DNA of 40,048 nucleotides from an archaeon (GCA_020056305.1 JAGVIA010000039.1:1-40048); one strand, 5' to 3'; positions 1-8,777 are shown, numbered from the stretch's first letter. Translations and numbers: made by a program. The notes: generated by a model from the sequence alone, not told the origin.

Positions 1-277
1 AAAAAAGCTGTTTATAGAGACGATGGAGCGGGGGCTTTTTGACAAGCTCTTTGTAAACGACCCTGATGCCTATTTTTTCCACATCAAAATCAAGCATTAA
101 GTAGAGAGCCTTTTGTGAAGCCCTGCAGCGTTGGAAATATTCCTGTTCGATTGGCTCCAATCTGCCGTGCTCGTCGAGTTTTCAGCTTAGTGCGATTAGA
201 GCCGGCATGTCGCTTATAACGTTGGTGTCGACAGTCATGCTTTTGACTTTTGCAAACGTCATGTCGAACTTAGTCAT
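1..277 (-). pseudogene. PIN-domain-like ORF, truncated by window edge, interrupted by in-frame TGA at 182-184
   Basis: Manual minus-strand translation: MTKFDMTFAKVKSMTVDTNVISDMPALIALS*KLDEHGRLEPIEQEYFQRCRASQKALYLMLDFDVEKIGIRVVYKELVKKPPLHRLYKQLF. The DTNVI motif resembles PIN motif I. The frame is open on both sides of one TGA. Confidence 0.45.
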
Positions 278-327
278 GCAAAAAGAAGTGCAAAGACTGC
301 TTATTATCCTTTCCGAAGGTTCATTGC

Positions 328-780
328 CTATTGCGCTTTCTTCCCCTCTTTCGCAGCATCCAGCGCAGGGAGTATGAGCTCGCCGCCCGACTTCTTTATC
401 TTTTCAACAGCGCCTGCTGATGCGGCTTCTGCGGAAATCTTCACAGGGTGCGTGAGCCTGCCTGTTCCCAATATCTTGCCCTCGAATGCGAATGTGAAGC
501 GCCCGCCCTCTGATTTGAGCTTGCCAGTTGATGCCAGCTGATTTATTGCATAGAGGTTGATGGTCGGAATGTCCTTGTTGCGCTCAAGTGCCGCAAATCC
601 ATGGACGCCAAACCAGTCAGGGGCTTTTGCAGTAACCCAGGTGAACTTGCTCTTGCCCAATCCGGCATTGCCCCAGCCACCCTTGCTGCCCGAGCCCCGG
701 CGGTTTTTCGCATTGCCCTTGCCGTGGTTGCGGGTGCCCAGGAACTTTCGGTTGCGCTTTCCTTTTCTCAAAGTTGCCAT
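328..780 (-). CDS. rpl15: 50S ribosomal protein L15 (uL15)
   Basis: MATLRKGKRNRKFLGTRNHGKGNAKNRRGSGSKGG N-terminus; last ribosomal gene of the operon. The track's GTG start at 789 looks like the SD; ATG at 780 preferred. Confidence 0.95.
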   Translation of the reverse strand: MATLRKGKRNRKFLGTRNHGKGNAKNRRGSGSKGGWGNAGLGKSKFTWVTAKAPDWFGVHGFAALERNKDIPTINLYAINQLASTGKLKSEGGRFTFAFEGKILGTGRLTHPVKISAEAASAGAVEKIKKSGGELILPALDAAKEGKKAQ

Positions 781-818
781 ATGAATCACATTTCATTAAT
801 CCAAAATCCAAATCATAT

Positions 819-1259
819 CTAAATCATTCTTGAGAGCAGTTGCTCGATGTCCTTTCTTGGCCCAAGCTCGCCTGCAGGCAGCCTCTGCTTGGTGCCCCTC
901 TGGTATCCCTTCTGCGGAGGGGTGAGGCCGAAGTTGCACGGGATGCCAAGGTCTGCGAATTTCTTGCCGGACATTGCTTCTTTTGCAAGCTTTGCAATCT
1001 CCTCAGGCTTTTTCTTTGAGGATAGCTTGAACGAGCCCACATAGCCGCGCTTGGTGAGAAGCGCTAGAACCATTTTCTCAGACACTTCGCCCCATGTCGC
1101 ATAGTCCTTGATGACTTCGATCATGCCCTTTGTGGAGGGCGAGTCGGTAATCAGGCGGCAGGAGTTCACTGTGAAAAGCCCAAGGGTCCTTAGCGTCTTT
1201 TTCGGTGCCGGCTTGACGCCGAAATTCCCGCGAACCCTAATTATTGCAAGCATTGCCAT
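819..1259 (-). CDS. rpl30: 50S ribosomal protein L30 (uL30, archaeal long form)
   Basis: MLAIIRVRGNFGVKPAPKKTLRTLGL...; position between S5 and L15. Confidence 0.95.
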   Translation of the reverse strand: MAMLAIIRVRGNFGVKPAPKKTLRTLGLFTVNSCRLITDSPSTKGMIEVIKDYATWGEVSEKMVLALLTKRGYVGSFKLSSKKKPEEIAKLAKEAMSGKKFADLGIPCNFGLTPPQKGYQRGTKQRLPAGELGPRKDIEQLLSRMI

Positions 1260-1271
1260 TCAAATCACATC

Positions 1272-1996
1272 TCAAGCCGCTGCAGCAGGCGCTTCCTCGC
1301 CTTCTTTTTTCTCAGCCTTTTTGTATGAGAATTCCTTCCAGTCGCCGATGTAGTGCATGGAGTTTAGGCGGTCAAGCGCATCCGCGGTTGCCATTGCCAT
1401 GTTGTAAACGTTTGATGTGTAGCCGCGCGCAAATGACCAGATGTCCTTTACGCCTGCCTTTTGCAGCACTTTGCGGACAACCTTGTTTGCCGCCAAGCCA
1501 AGCCCGCGGGGCGCCGGCTTTAGCGTCACTTCCACAGAGCCGCACTTGCCCTTTGTCATGATTGGGATGGAGTGGGGCGTCTTGCAGCCGCATTCCCATG
1601 AGCCGCAGCCGAATTGCACGAATTTTATGTTGCGCTTTGCGTTCTTCACAGCGGTTTCAATTGCGGGGCGAACTTCCTCTGCCTTGCCTGCGCCGATTCC
1701 GAAGTGGCCGTTTGCGTCCCCCACTAGCACGATTGCGCGGAACTGCATCTTCCTGCCGCAGTCAGTCATGCGCTGCGTGGGCGATACTTCGAGAGTCTCC
1801 TCTTCGAGGGTTGGGAGCAAAAAGTCAACTATCTCAGCCTCGAGAATGGGCTTTCCAAGGTCGAATATTTCCTCAATCGTTAGGATTTCCTTATTCTTCA
1901 CCTTGCGACCGATGTCGGTCTTGGGGATCCACTCCGGCTTTGGCTCATCGTTATTTCGCCGATCGCGCGGCCGCCTGTCGTGTCGTCTAAACGCCA
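1272..1996 (-). CDS. rps5: 30S ribosomal protein S5 (uS5)
   Basis: Start trimmed to MAFRRHDRRPRD; contains FRAIVLVGDANGHFGIGAGKAEEV; the track ORF is over-extended upstream. Confidence 0.95.
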
Positions 1997-2584
1997 TTAG
2001 TTCACCTTCTGTGCCTGCACTTTTTGCTTCACAGCATTGAATATGTCCGCAATCTTTGTCGGGTCGAAGTTCTCCGCAATGTATGAGGAGAATGCCTTCT
2101 TGTATGCATCGCTTCCAGCAAGCGACTGCGCATATTTCTGTATGTGCGCGCCATTTATCTGCTCTGCCGCAATCATGCTGCCGTCGTAATTGGTCTTGAG
2201 GCCGGCGTCCTGCGCGCCCTGCGCTGCCGCAAATGCTATAGCGCCCTTGCTTGGGGTTTGCATGCCGATGTCGAGTATGAATGTGCTTGCGCCCTTTGCC
2301 TTTGCCTTCTTTGCCGCGTGCATTGCCGATAGGTATGCGGTCGGCGCGTTTGAGCGCGGCGCCCAGCCGAATGCCCGAAGCTCGTCTGAGTTGCAGCAGG
2401 CAAGCACCTTGTCCCCTGCTGCGGAGAACTCTATGAATTGCACGAGGATTCCCCTGCCGCTCTTTCGCACGACCATGCGCGGAAGGCCGGATTTTAGCAT
2501 GCCCAGGCGCTTTGCGTAATTGGTCTTGTTCTCCCTGCGCCTGCGGAACGCCACTTTGTATGTTGGTCCAGTTGCCCCTGCCAT
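1997..2584 (-). CDS. rpl18: 50S ribosomal protein L18 (uL18)
   Basis: MAGATGPTYKVAFRRRRENKTNYAKRLGMLKSGLPRMVVRKS; operon position. Confidence 0.95.
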   Translation of the reverse strand: MAGATGPTYKVAFRRRRENKTNYAKRLGMLKSGLPRMVVRKSGRGILVQFIEFSAAGDKVLACCNSDELRAFGWAPRSNAPTAYLSAMHAAKKAKAKGASTFILDIGMQTPSKGAIAFAAAQGAQDAGLKTNYDGSMIAAEQINGAHIQKYAQSLAGSDAYKKAFSSYIAENFDPTKIADIFNAVKQKVQAQKVN

Positions 2585-2589
2585 ATTTT

Positions 2590-3036
2590 TCACCGTAGAA
2601 GGTTGTTGTTCTTGAGATAGATTTCAATTGCGGAGATGCCCTTGAAAGCGCCTCCCTTTATCATGCTGTAAATCTTCCTTCCGACCGCCTTGTCAAGCTT
2701 GCCTGCTTTTTGCATGCCAAAAAGATACCTGCGCTGCGAGCGCACCTTTGCCATCCAGGCATCCTTTGAATTGTTGCGCGCGTTTGCAGTGCCCTTCCTC
2801 TTGCCGTGCCCGCGCTGCCTGCCAAGCTTTCGCTGCGCAGCCCGGAGCTTTGCGCGTATGCGCGAAACGCCTTTCACGCGCACCTTTGTGATTGCACCAG
2901 TTGCAATAAGGCCGCGAACGTCGTCATGCGTGAGCGCCTCTCCTGCCTTTGCTAGCGTTGAGGGATCGAACCTTATGCGGTTCTCGCCAACGCGAAGTAT
3001 TTTTGCGGCCAGGCGCCGGACTGTTTTCAAACCCAT
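2590..3036 (-). CDS. rpl19e: 50S ribosomal protein L19e
   Basis: MGLKTVRRLAAKILRVGENRIRFDP...; archaeal/eukaryotic family; operon position. Confidence 0.95.
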   Translation of the reverse strand: MGLKTVRRLAAKILRVGENRIRFDPSTLAKAGEALTHDDVRGLIATGAITKVRVKGVSRIRAKLRAAQRKLGRQRGHGKRKGTANARNNSKDAWMAKVRSQRRYLFGMQKAGKLDKAVGRKIYSMIKGGAFKGISAIEIYLKNNNLLR

Positions 3037-3055
3037 ATTATCACTTTTGAAATAT

Positions 3056-3403
3056 TCATGCATTCAGCACGCGCAGCGATAGTTCGCCTGCGCGCTTTAT
3101 TATTGCGGCGCGCTTCATGGCGCCCACGCCGGATGCAATGCGCACGTGGATGTTGGAAAGCCCTTCAAGCTGCGACACGCGCTCTATTAGCGCCTCCATC
3201 TTGCCGGACGGGTGCATGTAGCGCACCGAATTTGCGTTGCGGTAGCCGATTGACGGGAGCTTTCCCATGTAGCGCAATTTCTTGAGCTGCTTGTTGTCGA
3301 TTCCCCGCGGGCGCTTCCAGCCTTCCTTTATGCGCGAGCGGCTGGTGCGGCCGTAATTGGTCCGCTGGAACGTTGGCTTTTTGCGTTTTGCTATTTCTGA
3401 CAT
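3056..3403 (-). CDS. rpl32e: 50S ribosomal protein L32e
   Basis: PTFQRTNYGRTSRSRIKEGWKRPRGIDNKQ; operon position. Confidence 0.93.
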   Translation of the reverse strand: MSEIAKRKKPTFQRTNYGRTSRSRIKEGWKRPRGIDNKQLKKLRYMGKLPSIGYRNANSVRYMHPSGKMEALIERVSQLEGLSNIHVRIASGVGAMKRAAIIKRAGELSLRVLNA

Positions 3404-3413
3404 ATGTTCACCA

Positions 3414-3902
3414 TTATTCTATTACTGGATACACGCCATCCTGGAACACGCGCGAGTCAAGCTTGCGTATCTTTGTTGCCGTGCGCAGGTTCGCAAGAGT
3501 CTGGCCCACATCATTCTTGCTCGGGCCGGATATTGTCATTGCCTGCCCCTTGGATTCGACTTTCGTGTCCCCGATTATATTTGCGTGCCTTGGCTGCTTT
3601 TCCCCAAGGAAGTTCTTTATCAGGATTTCCTTCCCCTTGATCTCGATTGCGATCGGGAAGTGCGAATAAATTATTTTGAGATTGTGCGAGTGCCCCACTG
3701 TCACGCCATTGGCCATGTTCCGCAAGTGCGCGGCAAAAGTGTTTGCAAACATCTTCGGGCCAGTGATTGTGACTTCGCCGTCCTTTTGCTCTATCTTTAT
3801 GTCATTTGTCGGAAATTGCATGGTGCAGCTGCCCTTGGGGCCCTTCATCGTGAGAGTGGGGCCCGAAATGGACAATTGCACACCTGTTGGAAGTTTCATC
3901 AT
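3414..3902 (-). CDS. rpl6: 50S ribosomal protein L6 (uL6)
   Basis: GPTLTMKGPKGSCTMQFP..., operon position between S8 and L32e. Confidence 0.93.
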   Translation of the reverse strand: MMKLPTGVQLSISGPTLTMKGPKGSCTMQFPTNDIKIEQKDGEVTITGPKMFANTFAAHLRNMANGVTVGHSHNLKIIYSHFPIAIEIKGKEILIKNFLGEKQPRHANIIGDTKVESKGQAMTISGPSKNDVGQTLANLRTATKIRKLDSRVFQDGVYPVIE

Positions 3903-3908
3903 TTTCAC

Positions 3909-4295
3909 CTAATATATGTAAGCCATGAGCCTGCCGCCCAATCCGGACGTCTTTGCCTGGTCATTTGTCATCATGCCCTTGGGAGTGGATACAATGAGAA
4001 GCCCGAACCCGACACCGGGGATGAAGCGCTGCTCCCAGGATGCCCAGTCTGCCTTCTTGACAGGCGAGCGGGGCTTTATGACGCCGCATTGGTTAATCTT
4101 TCCTAGAAGCTTGATGCGGAACACGCCGGACTGGCGCAGGTCGACGAACTCAAAGTCGCCGATGTAGCCTGCGGTCTGCAGGATTTTGAGCGCCTCGCGC
4201 ACTATCTTGGAGGGGCGGACCTCGCACTGCTCGCGGCCTTCGCGCTCGTGCGTTTTTATCGTGTTAAGAGCCTCTGCCAGTGTGTCGTTCGCCAT
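3909..4295 (-). CDS. rps8: 30S ribosomal protein S8 (uS8)
   Basis: MANDTLAEALNTIKTHEREGREQCEVRPSKIVREALKILQ; C-terminal GVGFGLLIVSTPKGMMTNDQA. Start trimmed. Confidence 0.95.
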   Translation of the reverse strand: MANDTLAEALNTIKTHEREGREQCEVRPSKIVREALKILQTAGYIGDFEFVDLRQSGVFRIKLLGKINQCGVIKPRSPVKKADWASWEQRFIPGVGFGLLIVSTPKGMMTNDQAKTSGLGGRLMAYIY

Positions 4296-4306
4296 AAGCA
4301 TGCACC

Positions 4307-4480
4307 CTAGTATTTCCGAAACCCGATCGACTCGCCAACTTCGCGGAAGCAGCGCCTGCATGTTATCAGGCCGTAGCTGCGTATCAGGCCGCGCGCGCTG
4401 CCGCAGAAGCGGCACTTGCGCTTGCCTTTGCCGGCAAAGCGGTGTTCGATCGGGGTCTTCCTCTCTTCATCTGCCAACAT
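4307..4480 (-). CDS. rps14: 30S ribosomal protein S14 (uS14, zinc type)
   Basis: CRFCGSARGLIRSYGLITCRRCFREVGESIGFRKY with two CxxC pairs. Start trimmed to MLADEERK. Confidence 0.95.
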   Translation of the reverse strand: MLADEERKTPIEHRFAGKGKRKCRFCGSARGLIRSYGLITCRRCFREVGESIGFRKY

Positions 4481-4493
4481 ATCACCATTCAAA

Positions 4494-5006
4494 CTATACG
4501 ACGTTGATTCCGATTCCCTTTGCAAACTCAAATGCATCCTCGCGCGTTATTTTGTGCTTTTTGCCAACATCCGAACGCGCATGCCTGCGCAGTGCGACAC
4601 GCGCGCCGCGCCTGCGAAGGCTCACGCACACGTCAAAGCCGATGATGCCGATTTTCGGGTCGTATTTTGCGCCCGGGAAATCAATGTACTCTGGCACACC
4701 GAAGGAAAAGTTTCCGGTCCGGTCAAATGAGCGGCCGGAAATCGCGTTATCCTTTGCCTTAAGCGCCTTTAGCAGGAAATCCATTGCGAGTTTTCCGCGA
4801 AGCGTTGTCTTTGTGCCGATTGGATCGCCCTTCTTCAGGTGGAAGATGGGGTTTCGGACCTTGGCGGTTGTGAGCACTGCCTTGGCGCCAGAGAGCTTCT
4901 CGAGCAGGCCTTTTGCCCCCTCAAGCTCCTTGCCGCTTTTGCCAACGCCTATGTTCAGCGTGACCTTGTCGATCACAATTTGGCGCATTGGGTTTTCTTC
5001 CATCAT
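4494..5006 (-). CDS. rpl5: 50S ribosomal protein L5 (uL5)
   Basis: MRQIVIDKVTLNIGVGKSGKELEGAKGLLEKLSG; operon position. Confidence 0.95.
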   Translation of the reverse strand: MMEENPMRQIVIDKVTLNIGVGKSGKELEGAKGLLEKLSGAKAVLTTAKVRNPIFHLKKGDPIGTKTTLRGKLAMDFLLKALKAKDNAISGRSFDRTGNFSFGVPEYIDFPGAKYDPKIGIIGFDVCVSLRRRGARVALRRHARSDVGKKHKITREDAFEFAKGIGINVV

Positions 5007-5008
5007 TT

Positions 5009-5713
5009 TCACCAATTGAATGAATCGTCAACGGCAAACAGGTAGCCGATTGATGTCGTGAATTCGCCTGCCGCACCCTTGAGCCGCGCGACTGTCGCAA
5101 GCGAGCCCTTTGTGCTCACAATTTCCTCAAGCTTCGCAAGCTCTCCTGCGTGCTTCCCGTGCGTCACCATGCATTTGACGCCTGGCGCAAATGTTATGAC
5201 TTTCATGACTTTCATTGACGGCAGCTCGAAGACAACCGTGTCGCGCACTGCCATCTTTTCCTTTGATATCAGGTTCCTGCCGTCGTGGAAAGAGAAGTTT
5301 GTGCGGCCGCCCACTAATGTGTTCCTGCCGCGTATCTGGCAGAGCTTGCGGCCTGCCTCGCCCTGCTGCACCTCGGTTGGCATAAGCTTGCCATTTCGCA
5401 CTTCAATGCGGTAGTGCTTTCCCTGTGGCGGGATGGATATGATATCCATGAGCCCGATTGGCCGCCTGATGTCGTGCACCTTCTTGCCATCCACCAGAAT
5501 CCCGCCCGATGTGAGCGCTGCCTTTGACTCGCGGCTGTCAAGTGTTATTTTGAGGATGTCGCGAAACAGGACGCCAAGGGGGATTGACTCGAACTTGGGA
5601 TGCGGGCCTGGCATCGGCTTAATCATCCACTTGTGCGCCTTCTTGTCCTGAATCGGGACTAGCGATGTCGCGGTAATGCGCACGAAATGATTTGAGCCAC
5701 CTTTCTTTGCCAT
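5009..5713 (-). CDS. rps4e: 30S ribosomal protein S4e
   Basis: NHFVRITATSLVPIQDKKAHKWMIKPMPGPHP; LGVLFRDILKI; family hallmark. Confidence 0.95.
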   Translation of the reverse strand: MAKKGGSNHFVRITATSLVPIQDKKAHKWMIKPMPGPHPKFESIPLGVLFRDILKITLDSRESKAALTSGGILVDGKKVHDIRRPIGLMDIISIPPQGKHYRIEVRNGKLMPTEVQQGEAGRKLCQIRGRNTLVGGRTNFSFHDGRNLISKEKMAVRDTVVFELPSMKVMKVITFAPGVKCMVTHGKHAGELAKLEEIVSTKGSLATVARLKGAAGEFTTSIGYLFAVDDSFNW

Positions 5714-5726
5714 ATTATCAACTCAA

Positions 5727-6089
5727 TTATTTTTTCCCTTCAAACTTTTTCAGCCTGTCTTTTGTAAAATCCCCTTCTAGAATTTCGATGTTGGAAGGCG
5801 AAATCGGCGCAGGCTTCTCAGCCCCCTTTGCGTTTCGCACCGTTATTCCCTCGATGTAAACTTTGATGTCCGAGTAGTCGGCTTCAAGCACCTTGCCGAT
5901 GTGCTTTTTGTGCTTGCCAACCATGATTTTGACCTTGTCGCCCTTGCGGATGAGCACTGCGCGGGGCCTGCCTGCAAGCTTTGCGCGAAGCTCCTTGGAC
6001 ACGTGCGCATGCATCATGTTCTTGCGCATTGACATTGGCGCAACATAGCGCAGTTTGCGCTGTTTTCTGGGTTTGCCGCTCTCTATCAT
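5727..6089 (-). CDS. rpl24: 50S ribosomal protein L24 (uL24)
   Basis: KPRKQRKLRYVAPMSMRKNMMHAHVSKELR...IRKGDKVKIMVGKHKKHIGKV (KOW). Confidence 0.95.
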   Translation of the reverse strand: MIESGKPRKQRKLRYVAPMSMRKNMMHAHVSKELRAKLAGRPRAVLIRKGDKVKIMVGKHKKHIGKVLEADYSDIKVYIEGITVRNAKGAEKPAPISPSNIEILEGDFTKDRLKKFEGKK

Positions 6090-6107
6090 AAATATCACAT
6101 CATTCCA

Positions 6108-6506
6108 TTACACTACAGCTGCCGCGATTGCGGCGATTTTCGGGTAGCGCTCCGCGACCTCGCGGGCGATTGCGCCCTTAATCTCGGTCCCGACCGGAAG
6201 GCCGTCATCGTCCACAAGCACGCCGGCATTGTCCTCGAAGCGGATGCGAATGCCGTTTGGCCTGCGGTACTCCTTTCGCTGGCGGACGATGCACACACGC
6301 ACCACTTTCTTCTTCATGGACGGGTTGCCTTTCTTAACCGCACATATCACGATGCTGGAAATGCCTGCTGAGGGAACACGGGTGTGGCGCGCCTTTGTGC
6401 CAATAACGCCGATTATCTGAAGTATCTTTGCCCCGGAATTGTCATTGCAGACAAGGCGTGAGCCTACGCTTAGGCCCCGTGTTATGCGCGATCCAAGTCC
6501 CTTCAT
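6108..6506 (-). CDS. rpl14: 50S ribosomal protein L14 (uL14)
   Basis: LVCNDNSGAKILQIIGVIG...RRPNGIRIRFEDNAGVLVDDDGLPVGTEIKGAIAREVAER. Confidence 0.96.
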   Translation of the reverse strand: MKGLGSRITRGLSVGSRLVCNDNSGAKILQIIGVIGTKARHTRVPSAGISSIVICAVKKGNPSMKKKVVRVCIVRQRKEYRRPNGIRIRFEDNAGVLVDDDGLPVGTEIKGAIAREVAERYPKIAAIAAAVV

Positions 6507-6529
6507 ATTTTCACTCGTGAATCATGGGT

Positions 6530-6898
6530 TCATTCTTTCTTCTTCACTGCGAGTGATGGCTCTTTTTCATCAGACTGCTTTGCCATCTTCTCAAGCTTCT
6601 CCTCGCGGATAAGCTCGCCGCGCCTTACTCCCTTTGCAATAATCTTTGTGACTATCCATGACTTTGTCTTTGAGATTTTCCGGCACTCGGAAATCTCAAC
6701 CTCGTCGCCCATCTCGGCTTTCAACTCGTCGGTGTTGTGCGCCGGAATGCGGGATTTTGCGCGCGCATACCGCATGTATTTGGGGATGAAATGCGTCGCG
6801 TCGCGCTCGACAATGACGGTGTTCTTTGCCTTGTCGGAGACTACTATGCCCCGCTGCACAAAGCCGCGGATTGAGAGTGGCCGGTTTTTTTCGTCCAT
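6530..6898 (-). CDS. rps17: 30S ribosomal protein S17 (uS17)
   Basis: RGIVVSDKAKNTVIVERDATHFIPKYMRYARAKSRIPAHNTD...GDEVEISECRKISKTKSWIV. Confidence 0.95.
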   Translation of the reverse strand: MDEKNRPLSIRGFVQRGIVVSDKAKNTVIVERDATHFIPKYMRYARAKSRIPAHNTDELKAEMGDEVEISECRKISKTKSWIVTKIIAKGVRRGELIREEKLEKMAKQSDEKEPSLAVKKKE

Positions 6899-6933
6899 AT
6901 TATCACATTCGATTTTTCACTTTGATTTTTTTC

Positions 6934-7200
6934 TTACTTTGATTTTTTCGTCCGGTCTTCGGAGCGGAACGCGAGGCGCGCGCCGTCTATTGCGGCTTTG
7001 CGCCTTCCAAGCAGGAACGTGAATCGACATTCCCGCTTTGGCAGCGTTTTTTCCCCGGATTCCGTTTGCAGCACAAGCGTGTTCTTGGTCTCATCCACCA
7101 CCATGCCAGAAAGCCCAACGTATGCCTTGCACACGGATTTTGCCACCTTGCATTCCAGCCCGAGAAGTTCGTGCTGGTGCAGGTTCTGCGGCGTCCGCAT
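6934..7200 (-). CDS. rnp1: Ribonuclease P protein component 1 (Rpp29)
   Basis: HELLGLECKVAKSVCKAYVGLSGMVVDETKNTLVLQTESGEKTLPKRECRFTF; operon position between aIF1 and S17. Confidence 0.9.
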   Translation of the reverse strand: MRTPQNLHQHELLGLECKVAKSVCKAYVGLSGMVVDETKNTLVLQTESGEKTLPKRECRFTFLLGRRKAAIDGARLAFRSEDRTKKSK

Positions 7201-7208
7201 GAAAACAC

Positions 7209-7529
7209 CTATTTGACTACGCTTAGCACAACGGTGATTGACGATTCGAGGTACCCGAGCGACACGAGTATGGGCTTGACCTTGCTCTTGTGGTCGCCCT
7301 GCAGTATGATAATGCCGTCCTTGGCCGTTCCGCCGCAGGCGCGCCTTGTCTTGAGCTCCCTTGCAGTGTCCTCGATTTTCCCCTTGTCAATGCCCTCGAT
7401 TATGGTCACGAGCTTCTTGAACTTCTTTTTCGTGACGAATACGCGTATCTTCTGCACGTCCTCCTTTTCGAGGATGTCGCAGGCGCATATTTCCTTCATC
7501 AGGCCGCATTTTGGGCAGATATCAACCAA
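7209..7529 (-). CDS. Translation initiation factor aIF1 (SUI1 family), probable TTG start
   Basis: CPKCGLMKEICAC zinc knuckle plus KKFKKLVTIIEGID...TRRACGGTAKDGIIILQGDHKSKV. Confidence 0.93.
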   Translation of the reverse strand: MVDICPKCGLMKEICACDILEKEDVQKIRVFVTKKKFKKLVTIIEGIDKGKIEDTARELKTRRACGGTAKDGIIILQGDHKSKVKPILVSLGYLESSITVVLSVVK

Positions 7530-7535
7530 CTTTGC

Positions 7536-8030
7536 TCACCTCTTCTCCGGAGGCTTTGCCTCCACTGTTTTTTGCGATGCAGCTGGGGAAACCCCCGGCT
7601 GCGTTTGCTCGTTAGATGGAATTGCAGATTTTGCCTGCGATGGAACATTTTCCGCTTGCGGTTTTTGCTCAACCGGGGTTTTTGCTGCTGGTGATGCTCC
7701 TGCCGTTTTTTCTTGCGCATTTGACGGCGTGCTTGCTTTTTCCGCTTGCTTCTGCACATTCGATGGCGCGCTTGCCTTTTGCTCTCCTGTCTTTGAGCTC
7801 TTCTTCTTTTCCACCGCAACGTGCGCGATGCCGATTTTCCTCTCATGAAGAATGGTGCGGATGCGCGAAATGGTGTGGCGCAGCTCTGAAATCTTGCCAG
7901 GGTTGCTTGTGCGGCCGCCCGTCTTTATCTGGCCGCGCTCAAGCGCCATTTCCAAAACGCATGCGGACAGCTTTTCCTTTAGCTGCTCGTCCGTCATGCC
8001 CCTTGCATCGTTTGCGCGTAGGATTGCCAT
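7536..8030 (-). CDS. rpl29: 50S ribosomal protein L29 (uL29) with about 90-residue low-complexity C-terminal extension
   Basis: Start trimmed to MAILRANDARGMTDEQLKEKLSACVLEMALERGQIKTGG...NPGKISELRHTISRIRTILHER; then Ala/Pro/Ser/Gln-rich tail. Confidence 0.92.
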   Translation of the reverse strand: MAILRANDARGMTDEQLKEKLSACVLEMALERGQIKTGGRTSNPGKISELRHTISRIRTILHERKIGIAHVAVEKKKSSKTGEQKASAPSNVQKQAEKASTPSNAQEKTAGASPAAKTPVEQKPQAENVPSQAKSAIPSNEQTQPGVSPAASQKTVEAKPPEKR

Positions 8031-8031
8031 A

Positions 8032-8760
8032 TTACTTCCTTCTCCTTGGCGGGTGCTTGGATGCTTCCAGCTCCGCCTTCTTTGCTTCCTCCTTCCTGTC
8101 TGCGTCCGTAATTGAAGGCGCGTTTGCAACGTCCTCTGCTGCCGCAATCACGCGAGGAATCTCAATCTTTACATTTTCGCCCCTGCCCGGAAGCTTGGTG
8201 CCCGGCATCAGGATGCGCACAAGCACGCCGATTGCGCCGGACTTCGGATATGCGGTGACATGGGCCCTGTGCACAAGGCGCGCAGGCTCGCCGGCCTTGG
8301 GAATGAAGCCGGACATGACACGCAACTTCTTTGAGCGGCCGCCCTTTGCGGCTATCTTGCCTGATGCGACTATTTCTGCGCCCATTGCGCCAGCGCGCAT
8401 GATGTCGCGAAGCGCCGAGTGCAAAATTGCGCGAAGCTTCTTGCCCATCTCTATGTAGCGGCAGACGTTCTTTGCGATGATGCGCGGCTCAAGTGCGGGG
8501 TTTGCCGTCTCCACAACCGATATTTGCGGGTTGTCAATCTTGAAGTTTGCTTTTATCGCATCAGTAAGGTCCTGTATGGACTTGCCCTTCTTGCCAATCA
8601 CGCGGCCGGGGTTCATGACCTCGACTGCTATGCGCGTGACAAGGGGCGTGCGCTGCACGTCAAGGCGGGAGAATCCTGCCCTGTCAAGCTCGCGCTCAAG
8701 GAAATTGGAAACCTGGTACTTTGTTATTGCCTCTTCGATGAATTTTTTTTCTACAGCCAT
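8032..8760 (-). CDS. rps3: 30S ribosomal protein S3 (uS3)
   Basis: KFIEEAITKYQVSNFLERELDRAGFSRLDVQRTPLVTRIAVEVMNPGRVIGKKGKSIQDLT (KH). Confidence 0.96.
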   Translation of the reverse strand: MAVEKKFIEEAITKYQVSNFLERELDRAGFSRLDVQRTPLVTRIAVEVMNPGRVIGKKGKSIQDLTDAIKANFKIDNPQISVVETANPALEPRIIAKNVCRYIEMGKKLRAILHSALRDIMRAGAMGAEIVASGKIAAKGGRSKKLRVMSGFIPKAGEPARLVHRAHVTAYPKSGAIGVLVRILMPGTKLPGRGENVKIEIPRVIAAAEDVANAPSITDADRKEEAKKAELEASKHPPRRRK

Positions 8761-8777
8761 GATTTGACCCCATATGA

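Noticed and set aside
2-100. Plus-strand C-terminal fragment KKLFIETMERGLFDKLFVNDPDAYFFHIKIKH*
   Set aside because: Directly opposite the better-supported minus-strand PIN-like frame.
182-184. Selenocysteine recoding as explanation for the in-frame TGA in the PIN-like ORF
   Set aside because: No SECIS-like element seen, PIN domains are not known selenoproteins, and the residue is not at a Cys-type catalytic site; nonsense mutation or sequencing error is simpler.
3357-4106. 249-aa plus-strand ORF opposite L6/S8
   Set aside because: Antisense to two recognised ribosomal proteins.
4186-5019. 277-aa plus-strand ORF opposite S8/S14/L5
   Set aside because: Antisense to conserved ribosomal genes; Ser/Arg-rich artefact.
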